64,000 nucleotides of DNA. Source: Panopea generosa (taxonomy: Eukaryota; Mollusca; Bivalvia; Adapedonta; Hiatellidae). The stretch covers positions 13,795,992 to 13,859,991 of the forward strand of contig CM055907.1 of NCBI GenBank assembly GCA_029582155.1, written 5' to 3'. The notes beneath the pieces were generated by a model. The model searched no databases. It was not told the origin of the DNA and was given only the letters and a program-made list of their open reading frames with translations. How positions within the stretch are numbered: the first letter of the stretch is position 1; every line of letters starts with the position of its first letter. The position numbers and the translations under genes are program-made. Of the stretch, positions 14,201 through 27,352 are shown piece by piece.

Positions 14201-17200
14201 CTACTCATCCGTCAGATATATAAGGGCTCATCTACCCGTCTTTCAGAAACATAAAGGCTCATCCCATCATCATTCAAACACATACAGACTCATTTACTTA
14301 GCCTTCAGAAACATAAGGGCTCATCTACTCATCCTTCAGACACTAAAGGTCCCATTTACTCATCTTTCGGAAACATAAGGTCACATTTACTCCTCCTTCA
14401 GAAACATATGGGCACATATACTTATCCTTTAGAAACATAGGATCACATCTACTCTTCCTTCTGAAACATAAGTGTTTATTTACTCAATCTTCAGAAACAT
14501 AGGGGCTCATCTACCAATCCTTCAGAAACATAAAGGCTCATCTACTCTGCCTTCAGAAACATAAGAGCTCATCTACTCTTCCTTCAGACAAATCAGGTCC
14601 CATCTACTCATCCTTCAGAAACATATGGTCACATCTACTCATCCTTCAGAAACATAAGAGCTCATCTTCTCATCATTTAGAAACATAAGGGCTAATTCTC
14701 TCATCTTTTAGAAAAAAAAGGCTTCATCTATTCAAATTTAGAAACGTAGGGGCTCATCTACTCATCCTTCAGGAACATAAGGGCTCATCTACTCATCTTT
14801 CAGAAACCTAAGGGCAAATCTACTAATCCTTCAGAAATATAACAGCTCACCTATTCATCCTTAAGGAATATAAGGGCTCATCTACTCATCCTTTAGCAGC
14901 ATAATGGCTCATCTACTTACCATTAGAAACGTAAGAGCTCATCTACTCATCCTTGAGAAACATAATGGCTCATCTTCTCATCCTTTAAAACATAAGGGCT
15001 CATCTACTCACACTGAGAAACGTATGGCTCATCTACTCATCCTTGAGAAACATAAGGGCTCATCTTCTCATCCTTTAAAACATAAGGGCTCATCTACTCA
15101 CGCTGAGAAACGTATGGCTCATCTACTCATCCTTCAAAAACATAAGGGCCAATCTACTAATTCTTCAGAAACATAATGGCTCATCTACTCATCCTTCAGA
15201 AACATACGGGCCCATCTACTCATACTTCAGAAACATACGGGCCAATCTACTCATTATTCAGAAACATAAGGGCTCATCTACTCATCCTTCAGAAACATAA
15301 GTGCTCATCTACTCATCTTTCAGAAACATGAGGGCCAATCTACTAATTCTTCAGAAACATAAGAGCTCATCTACTCATCATTAAGGAACAAAAGGGCTCA
15401 TATACTCTTCCTTAAGAAACATCTACTCATCCTTCAGAAACTTAAGGTTTCATCTACTCATCATTCAGAAACATCAGGTCTCACCTTCTCATCCTTCAGA
15501 AACATAAGGGCTCGTCTACATATCCATAGAAACATAATGGCTCATATACTTATCCTTCAGAAACATTAGGACCGATCAACTCATCCTTAAGAAATATAAA
15601 GGCTGAACTACTTATCCATCAGAAACATACGGGCTCATCTACTCATCCTTCAGAGACATACGGGCTCATCTACTCATTCTTTAAAAAAACAAAAGGGCTT
15701 ATCTACCCATCCTTCAGAAACATAAGGTCCAATCTACTCACCCTTCCCAAACATAAAGGATCATCTACTCATCCTTCAGACACATAAGGGCTCATTTACT
15801 TATCCTTCAAAAACATAAGGTCTCATCTTCTTATCGTTCAGACACATGCGGGCTCATTTACTTATCCTCTAGAAACATAAAGTCCCATCTACTCATCCTT
15901 CAGAAACATAAGAGTTTATCTACTCATCCTTCAGAAACATCAGGGCTCATCTATTCATCCTTCACAAACATAAGCGCTCATCAACACATCCTTCAGACAC
16001 ATAAGGGCTCATTTTCTTTTCCTTCAGCAACATAAGGGCTCATCTACCAATCCTTCAGAAACATAAGGGTTCATCTACTCTGCCTTCAGAAACATAAGGA
16101 CTCATCCACTCATCCTTCAGATACATAAGGTCCCGTCTACTCATCCTTCAGAAACATAAGGGCTCATCTACTCATCCTTTAGAGACATAAGGGCTCATAT
16201 ACGCATCCTTTAAGAACATAAGGGCTCATCTACTGACACTGAGAAACGTATGGCTCATATACTCATCCTTCATAAACAAAAGCGCCAATCTACTCATCCT
16301 TAAGGAACATAAGATTTGATCTTCTCTTCCTTAAGAAAAATAACGGCTCATCTACTCATCCTTAAGAAACATAAAGACTCATTTACTCATCCTTCAGAAA
16401 CATAAGGGCCGATCTACTCATCCTTAAGAAACATAATGTCCCATCTACTCATCCTTCAGAAACATAAGGGCTCATTTACTCATCCTTCAGAAACATAAGA
16501 GCTCATCTACTCATCCTTCAGAAACATAAGGTCCCATCTACTCATCCGTCAGATATATAAGGACTCATCTACTCATCCTTCAGAAACATTAAGTCCCATC
16601 TACTCCTATAAGTCTCATCTTCTCATCCTTAAGAAACATAAGGGCTCGTCTACTTATCCATAGAAACATAAGGGCTCATATGCTTAATCTACTAATCCTT
16701 TGGAAACATAAGAGTTTATCTACTCATCCTTCAGAAACATCAAGGCTCATCTACTAATCCTTCACATACATAAAGGCTCATCTACTCATCCTTCAGACAC
16801 ATTTATTAGGCTCATTTATTAATCTTTGAGAAACATAATGTCCCATCTACTTATCTTTCAGACACATACGGGCGCATCTACTCATCTTTCACAAACATAA
16901 AGGCTCATCTACTAATCCTTCAGACACATAAGGGCTCATTTACTTATCTTTGATAAACATAAGGTCCCATCTACTCATCTTTCAGACACAAACGGGGTCA
17001 TCTACTCATCCTTCAGAAACACAAGTACTCATCTACTCATCTTTCAGAAACATAAGGGATCATCTACTCATCTTCCAGAAACATAAGAGCTCATCTACTC
17101 ATCCTTCAGAAACATAAGGTCTCATATATTCATCCTTCAGACACATAAGGGCTCATCTCGTCATCCTTCAGAAACTTAAGGGCTCGTTTACTTTTCCATA

Positions 17201-20200
17201 GAAACAGAAGGGCTCATATACTTATCATTCAGAAACATTTGGACCCATCTACTCATCCTGAAGAAATATAAAGGCTGAACTACTTTTCCTTCAGAATCAT
17301 ACGGGCTCATCTACTTATCCTTCAGACACATACGGGCTCATCTACTCATTCTTCAGAAACATAAGGTCTCATCTACTCGTCCTTCAGAAACATAAGGACT
17401 CATATTTTCATCCTTCATAAACATAAGGGCTCATCGCTTCATCCTTCAGACAAATAAGGGCTCATTTACTCATCCTTCAGAAAAATGAGGGCCCATCTAC
17501 TCATTCTTCAGAAACACAATGGGTCATCTACTCATCCTTCAGAAGCATAAGGGCTCATTTATTCAACTTTTAGAAACATAATGGCTTATCTACTAATCCT
17601 TCGGAAACATCAGGGCTCATCTACTGATCCTTCAGAAACATAAGGACTCATCTACTCATCCTATAGAAAAAATAAGGGTTCGTCTACTCATCATTCAAAA
17701 ACATACTGAAGAACGTTAAGTGCTCATCTACTCATCCATTTGATACATAAGGGCTCATCTACTTATCTTTCAGCAACACAATGGCTCATCCACTCATCCT
17801 TAAGAAACATAAGGGCTCATCTACTCATCCTACAGAAACATAAGGGCTCATCTATTTATCCATAGAAACATAAGTGTTCATATACTTATCCATAGAATCA
17901 TAATGGCTTATCTACTCTGCCTTCAGAAAAATAAGGGCCTATCTACTCATCCTTCTGAAAAATAATAGCTCATCTACTCGTCCTCCAGAAATATAAGGTT
18001 TCATTTACTCATACTACAGAAAGTTAAGTGCTCATCTACTCATCCTTTAGAAACATAAGGGCTCATATACTTATCTTTCAGCAACACAAAGGCTCATCTA
18101 CTAATCTTTCAGACACATAATGCCTCATCTACTCATCCTTCAGAAACATATTGGCTGATCTACTCATCCTTTAGAAACATAAGAGTTCATCTACTTATCC
18201 TTCAGAAACATAATGGCTCGTCTACTTATCAATAAAACATAAGGACTCATGTACTTATTCATAGAAATATTAGGAGTCATCTACTAAAGCATTAAGTCTC
18301 ATCTACTCATCCTTCAGCAAAAATAATGTCTTATCTACTCATCCTTTAAAAACATAAGGGCTCATTTATTTATCCATAGAAACATAAAGCACATCTTCTT
18401 AGCCATAGAAACATAAGGGCTCATCAACTCATATTTCAGAAACATAAGGGCTCAACTACTCATTCATCAGAAACATAAGGTCTCATCTACTCATCCTTCA
18501 GAAACATAAGGGCCATCTACTTATCCTTCAGAAACATAAGGGCTAATCTACTCATACAACAGAAATAAAAGGGCACATCTGCTCATCCTTCAGAAACATA
18601 AGGGCTCGACTTTCAAACAGCTCATATTTATCATCCTCAAGGAACATAAAGGCTCATCTACTCATCCGTAAGAAACATAAAGGGCTAATCTACTCATCCT
18701 TCAGAAACATAAGACTCATCTACTCATCCTTTAAAAACATAAGGGCTCATCTACTCATCCTTACATACTAGCTCGACTACTCATCCTTCAGAAACATTAG
18801 GGCCCATCTACTCATCCTTCAGAAACATAAGGTCCCATCTATTCATCCATCAGAAACATGAGGGCTCATCTACTCATCATTCAGAAACATAAGGTCCCAT
18901 CTACTTATCCGTCAGAAATATAAGGGCTCATCTACTCATCCTTCAGAAACATTCGATCCAATTTATTTATCCTTCTGAAAGTTAACGGCTCATCTACTCA
19001 TCCTCCAGAAACATAAGGGCTCATCTACTTATCCTTAGGAAATATAAGGGCTCTTCTACTCATCTTCCAGAAACATAAGGGTTCATCTATTTATTTTTCA
19101 GCAACACTAGGGCTCTTCTACTCACCCTTCAGAAACATAAGGGCCATCTACTCATCTTTCAGAGACATAAGCGCTCATCTACTTATACATCAGAAATAAA
19201 AGGGCTCATCTTCTTATCCTTCAGAAACATAAGGGCTCGACTTTCAGAAACATTATTGCCAATCTACTCCTCCTTCAAAAACATAAGAGCTCATATTATC
19301 ATCATTAAGGAACATAAGGGCTCATGTACTCATCCTTAAGAAACACTAAGGGCTAATCTACTCATCCTTCAGAAACATAAGGCTCATCTACTCATCTTTA
19401 AGAAACATAAGGGCTCATCTACTCACGTTTAGAAACATAAGAGCTCATCTACTCATCCTTCAGAAACATAAGGGCCCATCTACTCATCCTTCAGAAACAT
19501 AAGGTCCCATCTTCTCATCCATCAGAAACATAAGGGCTCATCTACTCATCCTTTAGAAACATAAGGTCCCATTCACTCATCCGTCAGAGATATAAGGGCT
19601 CATCTACTCATCATTGAGAAACATAAGGGGCTAATCTACTCATCCTTCAGAAACATAAGACTCATCTACTTATCCTTTAGAAACATAATGGCTCATCTAC
19701 TCACCCTTAGAAACATACGAGCTCATCTACTCATCCTTCAGAAACATAATGGCCCATCTATTCATCCTTCAGAAATATAAGGTCCCATCTACTCATCCAT
19801 CAGAAACATAAGGGCTCATCTATTCATCCTTCAGAAACATAAGGCTCATCTACTCATCCTTAAGAAGCATAAGGACTCATCTACTCACGTTTAGAAACAT
19901 AAGAGCTCATATACTCATCCTTCAGAAACATAATGGCCCATCTACTCATCCATCAGAAACATAAGGGTTCATCTACTCATCATTCAGAAACATAAGGTCC
20001 CATCTACTCATCCGTCAGAGATATAAGGGCTCATCTACTCATCCTTCAGAAACATTTAGTCCCATCTACTTATCCTTCGGAAAGTTAACGACTCATCTAC
20101 TCATCCTCCAGAAACATAAGGGCTCATCTACTTATCCTTCGGAAAGTTAAGGGCTCATCTACTCATCCTCCAGAAACATAAGGGCTCATCTATTTATTTT

Positions 20201-20300
20201 TCAGCAACACAAGGGCTCTTCTACACATCCTTCAGATACATAATGGCTCATCTACTCATCTTTCAGTAACTTAATGTCTCATATACTCATCCTTCAGATA
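8219..20300. repeat. Minisatellite C: 31-bp unit, about 390 copies, 12 kb
   Basis: The unit is ACATAAGGGCTCATCTACTC plus ATCCTTCAGAA. Divergence between units is moderate, with local families. In 8,250-8,560 three-unit (93-bp) higher-order repeats occur, which is why long frames with a 31-residue periodicity appear. Because 31 is not a multiple of 3 these frames drift; they are not genes. Segments are shared over kilobases (see findings). Confidence 0.95.
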
Positions 20301-22250
20301 CGCATGCACCACGCTAGTGTTAATCAATACACACGACGTACATTAACCAAGTGTACATTAATTAAGTGTTATTAAGCAGCACTAACTAATGTTAGTGCCA
20401 AAGGTTGCAAAGCAGGGTCACGATGTATAGTACATTAAAACCGCCGTAATCCGGACACTATATATCTGGATCTGGATATGGATAAGTAAGTTGAAGGCCT
20501 CACTTAAAAATTATCTTCCTTACATGACGGTAGCAAGATTCTTACGCCCAAGAAATTAAAGCTGTGTTAAGCGGTTGGGCAATATTTTCGTTAAAAATGC
20601 ATAAAATGTCATAGCTTTTTGTTCGTATGAGAACATTGAAACATTTTTATGATTTCTGCCAAGTTTGGATGTCACTGGGAACTGTTTGATGATGCTATAG
20701 CAGTTTAAATATGCGTAGTTATACACTGCAACAAATGGGCAGAATTGTCAAAAATGAAGAGTACCATCAAACCATCGAAATTGTGAAAACGTAACTTGGT
20801 CAACCCCATGTTTTTTTCTGCTTAATTGGACCAACAGAGGACTATCTATGGGAACAATGCACCTTTAGAACCATTGGTAATATTTCCAGTGTCACAGAAG
20901 TGCATGTCTCCAGAACAGTACAAACTTAATTGTTGTGTGAGACGTGAAGAGCATCTCGGCATATGCACAACCGAACGGAGGTCTGGGAAACATTGATTAG
21001 TCCCAATGAAAGACGGCCATTTTAAAGCCGTTAACTGCATCTGCGCATACAACATTATTCTTCGGTTGGCTCAAGTCTATAATAGTTTTTGGAAATAAAT
21101 AGTTCTGGAATGAGGCACTTTTGCACTGCACTAGTTTAAAGCATTTGCTGTTATTCAATGAACGTTTTTCAATAACGTTATCTGACTTACATTCTATGAA
21201 TTTGCTGGCTTTACTTTGGCGTTTGCCTGGGACAAGGGTCAGGTAGTCAAGACACTGGCCTTCATCTTCATCTATCTCTCAATCTGTGGTCAGGTGTGGT
21301 TGTGCGTCTGATGTAAGACCTTCTTTTGTTGCAGTAAGAACTCCCCTCCCAGTCCAGGTAATCTGTCATTTTTTATCATAATTTTAAAATTCTATCAAGA
21401 AAAGATCACTATTGTGCAATATAAAAAAAATATCTTAAAGTATCGATTATCCCCTCTGATCTGATCAGATCAGAAAACAATTAATTTGCAGCATACACAT
21501 AGGAGTTGATAAAAAGGTAACATTATACCAAAGACTTGTATAGAAGGATAGGAGACTTGTATCTCCTGACTAAATGTTGATAAAACAGCACACGAAGGAT
21601 TCATTATTTGGTAAATTAATCATTCAGATCTCACAGGCAACTGATGATTGTGTGTATATACGCGAGCGTTCACAAACTCTTAATCAGTTACATTTCCTTC
21701 CTCATTATAATTCCTTGATTATACATATAAAACAAAAAATGCATTATTTGCAAATGTAAGATGCACGTCTTTGTAATATATTAAAACAGGTTTGTATAAT
21801 GCGTCTGAATCGAAAGATGTGTCAGTTCCAGAAAGTGGCATATAAACAAAGTTCAAAGCTATTAAACGTGAAGCTATCGACATTCCCACTATCGCACTAA
21901 CAACAGTGCCAGACGACACTTGCAGTATGATATGTTTCTTGAAGATAAGTATCCACAGGAATTATGATATCATACACTGCCGTTGTTGCAACATACACCC
22001 TCTTGTGTCCAGAATATGGAAATTTTCCACGGTACGTAGTATAGGGGAAAATGTATGTCTCAACGTAATGAGAAGCAAAATCACGTGCTTTTGTTGCAAA
22101 TATGTGGTCACGTGATTTCTGACGTATGTTTGCATACGGTATTTATGTTAAGAAAAATCAGTTCTAGTCGAGTTTCCGCTTAGGTAACATATAGTTTAAA
22201 CAACAGCACCGCAAGCGGGTGCAGACGATCGTCTTTTTTCCAAATCTATG
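20301..22250. other. Region without a supported gene
   Basis: Several short open frames but no recognisable domain. The segment 21,195-21,325 is open (FAGFTLAFAWDKGQVVK) but ends in a stop without clear splice signals. A hairpin AATCACGTG...CACGTGATT lies at about 22,079-22,118. Confidence 0.35.
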
Positions 22251-23460
22251 ACGTAGGTCAAAGTCAGTGAAGTAAACTTTTTAAACATGATGGTGACTAG
22301 TTTAAAAAAGATCAATTCTGTTACTGAGAATAATAAACAGATTTAAAAAAATCACCAAAAACAAATAGAGATGTCGAAGAACAGCGTTAACTCGACTATT
22401 CTAGCCTTGTCGATCACAGAACAGTGTATTATAATGTAACATCAGAAAAACAGATATATCTGTATGAATGAAACCATCTTTTATATTAGCAGAATAGTGG
22501 TAAATGTATGTGCAAGTAGGACTATTAGGACATAATATACACTATGTCTATGTCTGGCTTAGGCTAGCTAGCCAGTACTTAAGCTGAAATGTATTTAATT
22601 TAATACAATTTTTTTTTAAATCTGGGTGTGGGTGTGGGCGAGTATGTGCCAAAGTTTAATAAACAGGGCTGTATAGTTTTAATACAACAAAAAAGTTGGA
22701 GTGGAGGGTGTCTTGGGATTGGTAACAAAGTTGAAAAAGGACAGTGTATCTAATTCAATACAGAACAAAATTTTAAGAAAACAATTGGAGGGGGTGGGGG
22801 TTGGTAACAAATGGGCAGAATAGTATTAAATTTAAAACTAAACAAAATTTAAAACAAAACAAATGAGGGGATGTCCTTGGGGTCAGTAACAATGTTGAAA
22901 TAGGACAAAGTATTTAATTTAAAACAAAATAAAATTTAAAAAATAAAAATAAAAAATGGGCAGGGATGGGGGATGGGTAAGAGTGAGTTTCTTGGGTTCG
23001 GTAACAAAGTTGAAATGGAGCAGAGTACTTGATTTAATACAAAACAAAATTTAAAAAAAAAATGGACTGGGATGGGGGTGCGGAGATAGAGGTAAGGGTC
23101 ATTGGGTTGGTAATATAATTGAAATGAGGCAGAGTATTTGATTTATTACAAAACAAAATTTAAAGGAAAATGGCGGGGATGGGTGGTTGGGGCGGTGGTT
23201 AGGTGTGAAGGTCTTTGCGTCGGTAAAAGAGTTGAAATGGGGCAGAGAATTTGATTTTATACAAACCAAAAAAATAAAAAATAAAAGAAAAAAAAATGGG
23301 CAGCAGGGTGGGTGTTTTGGTTGAGCTCAGGCAGGTAAGTCCATTAGATAGGTCAAGGTCAGTGATGTAAATTTTTTTTTAGTTGATGGTGATCAGCTTA
23401 CAGAATTAATAGTATTACATGTACTTGAAATAAAATTGATTTAAAAATCAAAACCGAGCT
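22251..23460. repeat. G-rich tandem repeat block bounded by two direct repeats
   Basis: About six diverged units of roughly 85-115 bp (22,600-23,340): GGTAACAAAGTTGAAATGG, a CAGAGTATTTGATTT segment, an A-rich stretch, then a G-rich stretch (GGGATGGGGG). Related outer repeats (AGGTCAAAGTCAGTGAAGTA near 22,255 and AGGTCAAGGTCAGTGATGTA near 23,350) flank it. No coding potential. Confidence 0.75.
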
Positions 23461-24170
23461 AAACAAAAAACTTTAACCTAAGGTTTTAAAGCCCAAAGTA
23501 TGGAAATTTATGTAAGTTAGCTATTTACATTGATATCATAAGTGCAAGATTCGACTGTCGCTTTTCATCAAATGCCATTGTGTTGTCTAAATTGTGACAA
23601 TCACCAACGGTAATGTTTGTTGGTGTATGTTTAGCAAGTTGAGAGGACAAGTAAGTGTTGCAAATAAACGAAATAAATTAAAGGATACATGTACGTTTAA
23701 GAGTTGCTAAGAATAAAGGATGTACAATGTACTTGATTAAGTCAAATCCGTGTAAACGCGCTCGATTTCTATAATGTACATGATACATTTGTAACTGTCA
23801 TGCACTTCAGCGTATATGGAAGATCGTGTTCAGATAGTATTGAAACTATTTTCTTCCGTGTGCACTTAAAATGGTTATATTTGGAAACAATAAGCTGATA
23901 GGGAAGTTTCGTTTTCAGCTTCAGATTATTGACAATATTTCTTTCCATGATGCACTTAAATACTACGTAAATGTTGACACTTTTGTTAATACAAACATCA
24001 AGGCTGGATCTCCATCTTAACATATGCATGTATATTGAACTTAATGAAAGTTCAGAGATTTTTACATTGAAACTTATTACATGTAGTATTGAAAAGACCA
24101 TTTCATTCTCCAATTATTGTTCTGGCTATTGTGTGAAGGCATAAAATTAATCAGGAAACCAGATTAGATA
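23461..24170. other. Spacer with an unsupported open frame
   Basis: The minus-strand frame 23769-24113 (114 codons) has no recognisable motif or low-complexity bias. It remains unassigned. Confidence 0.3.
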
Positions 24171-24171
24171 A

Positions 24172-24265
24172 AAACAAGCTAAAACCTCTATAAAACCGGA
24201 AACCTCCCTAATTCGAACGTTTTGTTCGGTCCCGAGGTTGTGCAGTCTACAGAGGTTGCACTGTA
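24172..24265 (-). mobile_element. Possible solitary pogo/Tigger-like terminal segment
   Basis: The reverse complement begins CAGTGCAACCTCTGTAGACT and continues through GGGACCGAACAAAACGTTCG to GGTTTCCGGTTTTATAGAGG. This resembles terminal sequences of pogo-type DNA transposons (CAGT start, CCTC and GGACC motifs). No partner end was found. Confidence 0.35.
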
Positions 24266-24304
24266 TATCGTTTCTTGCTATTGATTATAATAAGTATATC
24301 CCAG

Positions 24305-25201
24305 GAATTAGAGATAGAGTCTTCTCGTATAGTTCCTTTGTATATGGAAAAGAAGAAAAAATCAACAACATGTCAACTAATTACAAAAAAGAGCATAACG
24401 AACACATGAAGCGAAAAGAACTAGCGAGAAAGGAAAATGACATAGATAAACAATATCCTGGCCTGATAAATTGGTTAATGTGGTAATTTTTGATAAATCC
24501 CATACACTGAAATGTTTTACCGCGAGCAAGATGTTTTGTAAACGAAAATGGAATTGCTATTATATGATTGTATGTTCCCTTTCAGACAAAAAGAGTTTCT
24601 GTTACATGTGAGGTGAAGATCATAGAAACAGAGGTTTATCCGAAATTGAAAGCTGTCTTTTATCACCGTTACGTAAATGGACTGGCTCCCTTTGTCAAGC
24701 CGAGCCCGACAAGCTTAGTCGGTAGCGCGTCTATCTATCAACCTAGACGTCGTGGGTTCGAATCCCCGACCAGCCATAGTGTCCGTGACGATATACGACA
24801 TTGCGTCTCATTATAATTTGTCACCGCTGATTCAAGAGGGAAATATATCAGTAACTAGCAGAGATGGGGTGTACTCGAGTACTGCTTAAACAGTGGTTAG
24901 GTTATATGATCGTCTATTAGCCCTCGATGGCATAAAATGACGCTAAATATTCAATCAAACAATCAATCAGTCAATAAATCCTTTTGTCAAACATGTGATA
25001 CTTTATTCTGGTTGCAGTTCAGGACAAAATAGGATTCAGTATATCACAACCGGATTGTTGTACGCAGTAGTTAATAATCCAACAGGGGAACCAATACAAA
25101 AAGGGAAGGTAATCGGTCACACCAAAATGGAATGTGTCTCGATGTATTCAGCAATAGGGAGTGTAAAGAAAGGAAATCTCATCGTGTTTCAGACCACTTA
25201 A
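24305..25201 (+). CDS. Possible 3' end of an unrecognised gene (two exons)
   Basis: Exon a is 24305-24482 (acceptor ATCCCAG, donor GTAATT, phase 1 in, 2 out). Exon b is 25018-25201 (acceptor GGTTGCAG, phase 2 in, stop TAA). Only this phase keeps exon b open, and the junction codon becomes TGT. Exon a is Lys/Glu-rich (KKEHNEHMKRKELARKEND). Exon b is beta-rich (TTGLLYAVVNNPTGEPIQKG, ending VKKGNLIVFQTT). The family is not recognised. No upstream exon was identified, so this is a partial model. Confidence 0.35.
24586..24698 (+). pseudogene. Possible decayed or alternative exon
   Basis: A good acceptor (TTCCCTTTCAG) precedes an open stretch (RVSVTCEVKIIETEVYPK). Joining from exon 24305-24482 would create an immediate TGA, and no donor gives the phase needed by exon 25018-25201. 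It runs straight into a SINE head, so the exon end may have been destroyed. Confidence 0.25.
24700..24980 (+). repeat. SINE S2, copy 1 (full length)
   Basis: tRNA-like head with an A box (AGCTTAGTCGGTAGCGCG) and a perfect B box (GGTTCGAATCC), then a body (TACGACATTGCGTCTCATTA, AGCCCTCGATGGCATAAAA, GACGCTAAATATTCAATCAA) and a TCAA-type tail. The same family lies at 58,086-58,410 on the minus strand, and as a 3' fragment at 30,870-30,956. Confidence 0.9.
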
Positions 25202-25590
25202 ATCTGGCTATGCATTTTGTTTGCCGCAATAATCCTTACACAGTCTTTCTCATGTAGTGTGACAATATTTGTTATTTGAAATAATATGTCAAAGAAATGT
25301 CTTGGATTTAAGACTAGTCAAGTAGGAAATAGAATGAACTAGTTAAATGTAAAATTGAAACACCAGGCGGATTTATGTTAAAGAAAACTTTGGCGAATCA
25401 GCCTTTTGAGTCATACATGTGCGCTGGTCAGGCAAAGAGTGTCCATCTGTTATTCTGAATCAGAAATATGAACACAAACTGCCAATATCTCAAGCAATGA
25501 ACAACCAGTTGGTGTCATTCTGTGATTCACTTGCTTTTCCAGCTCAATATCATGACTTCTGTTCCACATTGGAAACAGACAAAATGGTGA
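25202..25590. other. Spacer downstream of the possible gene
   Basis: No domain or element recognised. If exon 25018-25201 is real, its 3' UTR would lie here; no AATAAA was identified close to the stop. Confidence 0.3.
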
Positions 25591-25596
25591 CAGAAC

Positions 25597-26010
25597 AGTT
25601 ACCATTCACCATTCACAATTTACCATTCACCATTTACCATTTACCATTTACCAGTTACCAGTTACCATTTACTATTTACCATTCATAATTCACCAATCAC
25701 ATTTCACCATTCACCATTCACCAGTTACCAGTTACAATTCACCATTTACCATTTACCATTTACCATTAACAATTAACCATTCACCAGTTACCAGTTATCA
25801 TTCGCCATTCACCAGTTACCATTCACCATTCAGCATTCAGCATTCACCAATTACCAATTACCATTTTCCATTTACCAGTTACCATTCACAATTCATCATT
25901 AATCTTTCACCAGTTACCAGTTACCATTCATCATTCATCTTTCACCATTTACCAGTTACCATTCGCCATTCACCATTCACCATTCAATTTTCAACATTCA
26001 CCATTCAATG
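25597..26010. repeat. Heptamer-type tandem repeat (ACCATTC/ACCATTT/ACCAGTT)
   Basis: Roughly 58 diverged 7-bp units of the form ACCA-[TG]-T-[CT]. The reading frames across it are repeat artefacts. Confidence 0.9.
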
Positions 26011-26496
26011 CAAAAAGCACCTGTTACAGTTTATCTGGACATTTTCTTACAATGAGCATGTCCCCGGACCCCCACCTACTATAACCGTGCGTACACATCT
26101 TTTTCGTCCAAGCCACACCCCTGTTACATGTATAAACTGTTGAAGCCAAATTGGTCATAGCAATTAAAGGTGTAAAAACTTGTTTATTTTTTGATATATA
26201 ATATTTCTATAATGTATTGTCCAGAATATCTTGTTTAATTTTTTGTTTTTTTATGTTTTCCTTTGGAGATTAAAAATTTAACCATTCCAAAGTCATGCAT
26301 TATGCAAACAAGCAATTGTAGACATAAGTCAATAACAAACCCATTGAGTTTTGGATATAGTCAGTGTCTGAATACTTTACCCGTCAGATCGAAAAACAAT
26401 TCAATTTCTTTATTAGGCAAACTTTTATTTAATGTTCGTCGCCTTGTACAATAAGGCGTTTACAATAAACTGCTATTAAACTGTGGCAATGCGTAT
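26011..26496. other. Non-genic spacer
   Basis: AT-rich, with a short frame at 26263-26454 that has no support. Nothing else recognised. Confidence 0.35.
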
Positions 26497-26628
26497 ATAT
26501 ACTGTACGGAACAGCTAACCCACCACCTGGTATTTCATGTACCTGACATTTTATGTATTTTATCAAAAAGTATCAAAGAAATTACAATGAAATTTGGACT
26601 TGAATAAAAAAGAACATTGTTATGTAAA
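26497..26628 (+). repeat. Dispersed repeat R2, copy 1
   Basis: Shares ACGGAACAGCTAACCC, AAAAAGTATCAAA and TTGAATAA-AAAGAACATTG blocks in the same order with 50,503-50,657. A short part occurs near 7,786. Element class unknown. Confidence 0.7.
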
Positions 26629-27110
26629 ATCCATACATGATTGCCTGTTTTTGTCGTATGAGAATGTTGTTAACGCTACTCACTATCTGGACGAAGATAT
26701 TGGCATTGCAAACAGGGCGTGTCTTTTAATAGATATGCATACGCCTTCCTGTTTTGATTCCGGATATTATGGTAGCATTTGGTTAATTTCATGGCACATA
26801 TTTAAGAATGAAGTAATGTCCACAATATATATTTTATTGTTTGATTTGTTATATATAAAAACAAAAACATTAACAAAAATGAATTTGGAAGAGTAAAAAG
26901 TAGTCCCAGCCGCGTATGATCATTTTAGCGGTTATCATCAAGCCATCCGGTTAAAACAATTAATGACATCTACTCAAAACAGTAAAAGGGCAACATATAT
27001 ATATTAAATATTTTATGATTTTCACCTGTTTTTATTTTGTTCTCACGACTCTGTGAATTTCAATATATGTTTTCTCTTCTTTTTTACATAGTCTAAATAT
27101 ATTTCTTTTT
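26629..27110. other. Non-genic spacer
   Basis: The open frame 26594-26896 overlaps repeat R2 at its start and shows no motifs. No other feature. Confidence 0.3.
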
Positions 27111-27114
27111 TTAG

Positions 27115-27352
27115 ATGGGTTTTACCCCATTTTCAACTAATTTCAGGTTATATATGGCATATCCAGTGTTATTGGTGGAGGAAGATCTCAGAGTAATAGT
27201 CGGAGTAGAACCACTGTCCTTCCCCAAGTACCTGGAAACATTTCTCCTATAAAGAGTTTTGAATCGAGCGATACTCGAACCTATGACCTTAGCGGCGACA
27301 AGCACGTGCTCTTTAGGCGGGGCTTTAGATCACTCGGTCACGGAGGACCCAT
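27115..27352 (-). repeat. SINE S3, near full length (Leu/Ser-tRNA-like head)
   Basis: On the minus strand the head reads GTCCTCCGTGACCGAGTGAT, with a B-box region AGGTTCGAGTATC about 50 nt later. This is the long spacing expected of a tRNA with a variable arm. The body includes GGTTCTACTC and GATCTTCCTCCACCAATAAC. Three related copies are embedded in the receptor tail cassettes (60,905; 61,450; 61,975). Confidence 0.8.

Noticed and set aside
8219..20300. Regular 31-bp repeats as a CRISPR array
   Set aside because: Units are directly tandem with no spacers, diverge gradually, and the genome is eukaryotic (introns, SINEs).
23769..24113. 114-codon minus-strand gene
   Set aside because: No motif, no splice context and AT-rich random-like composition.
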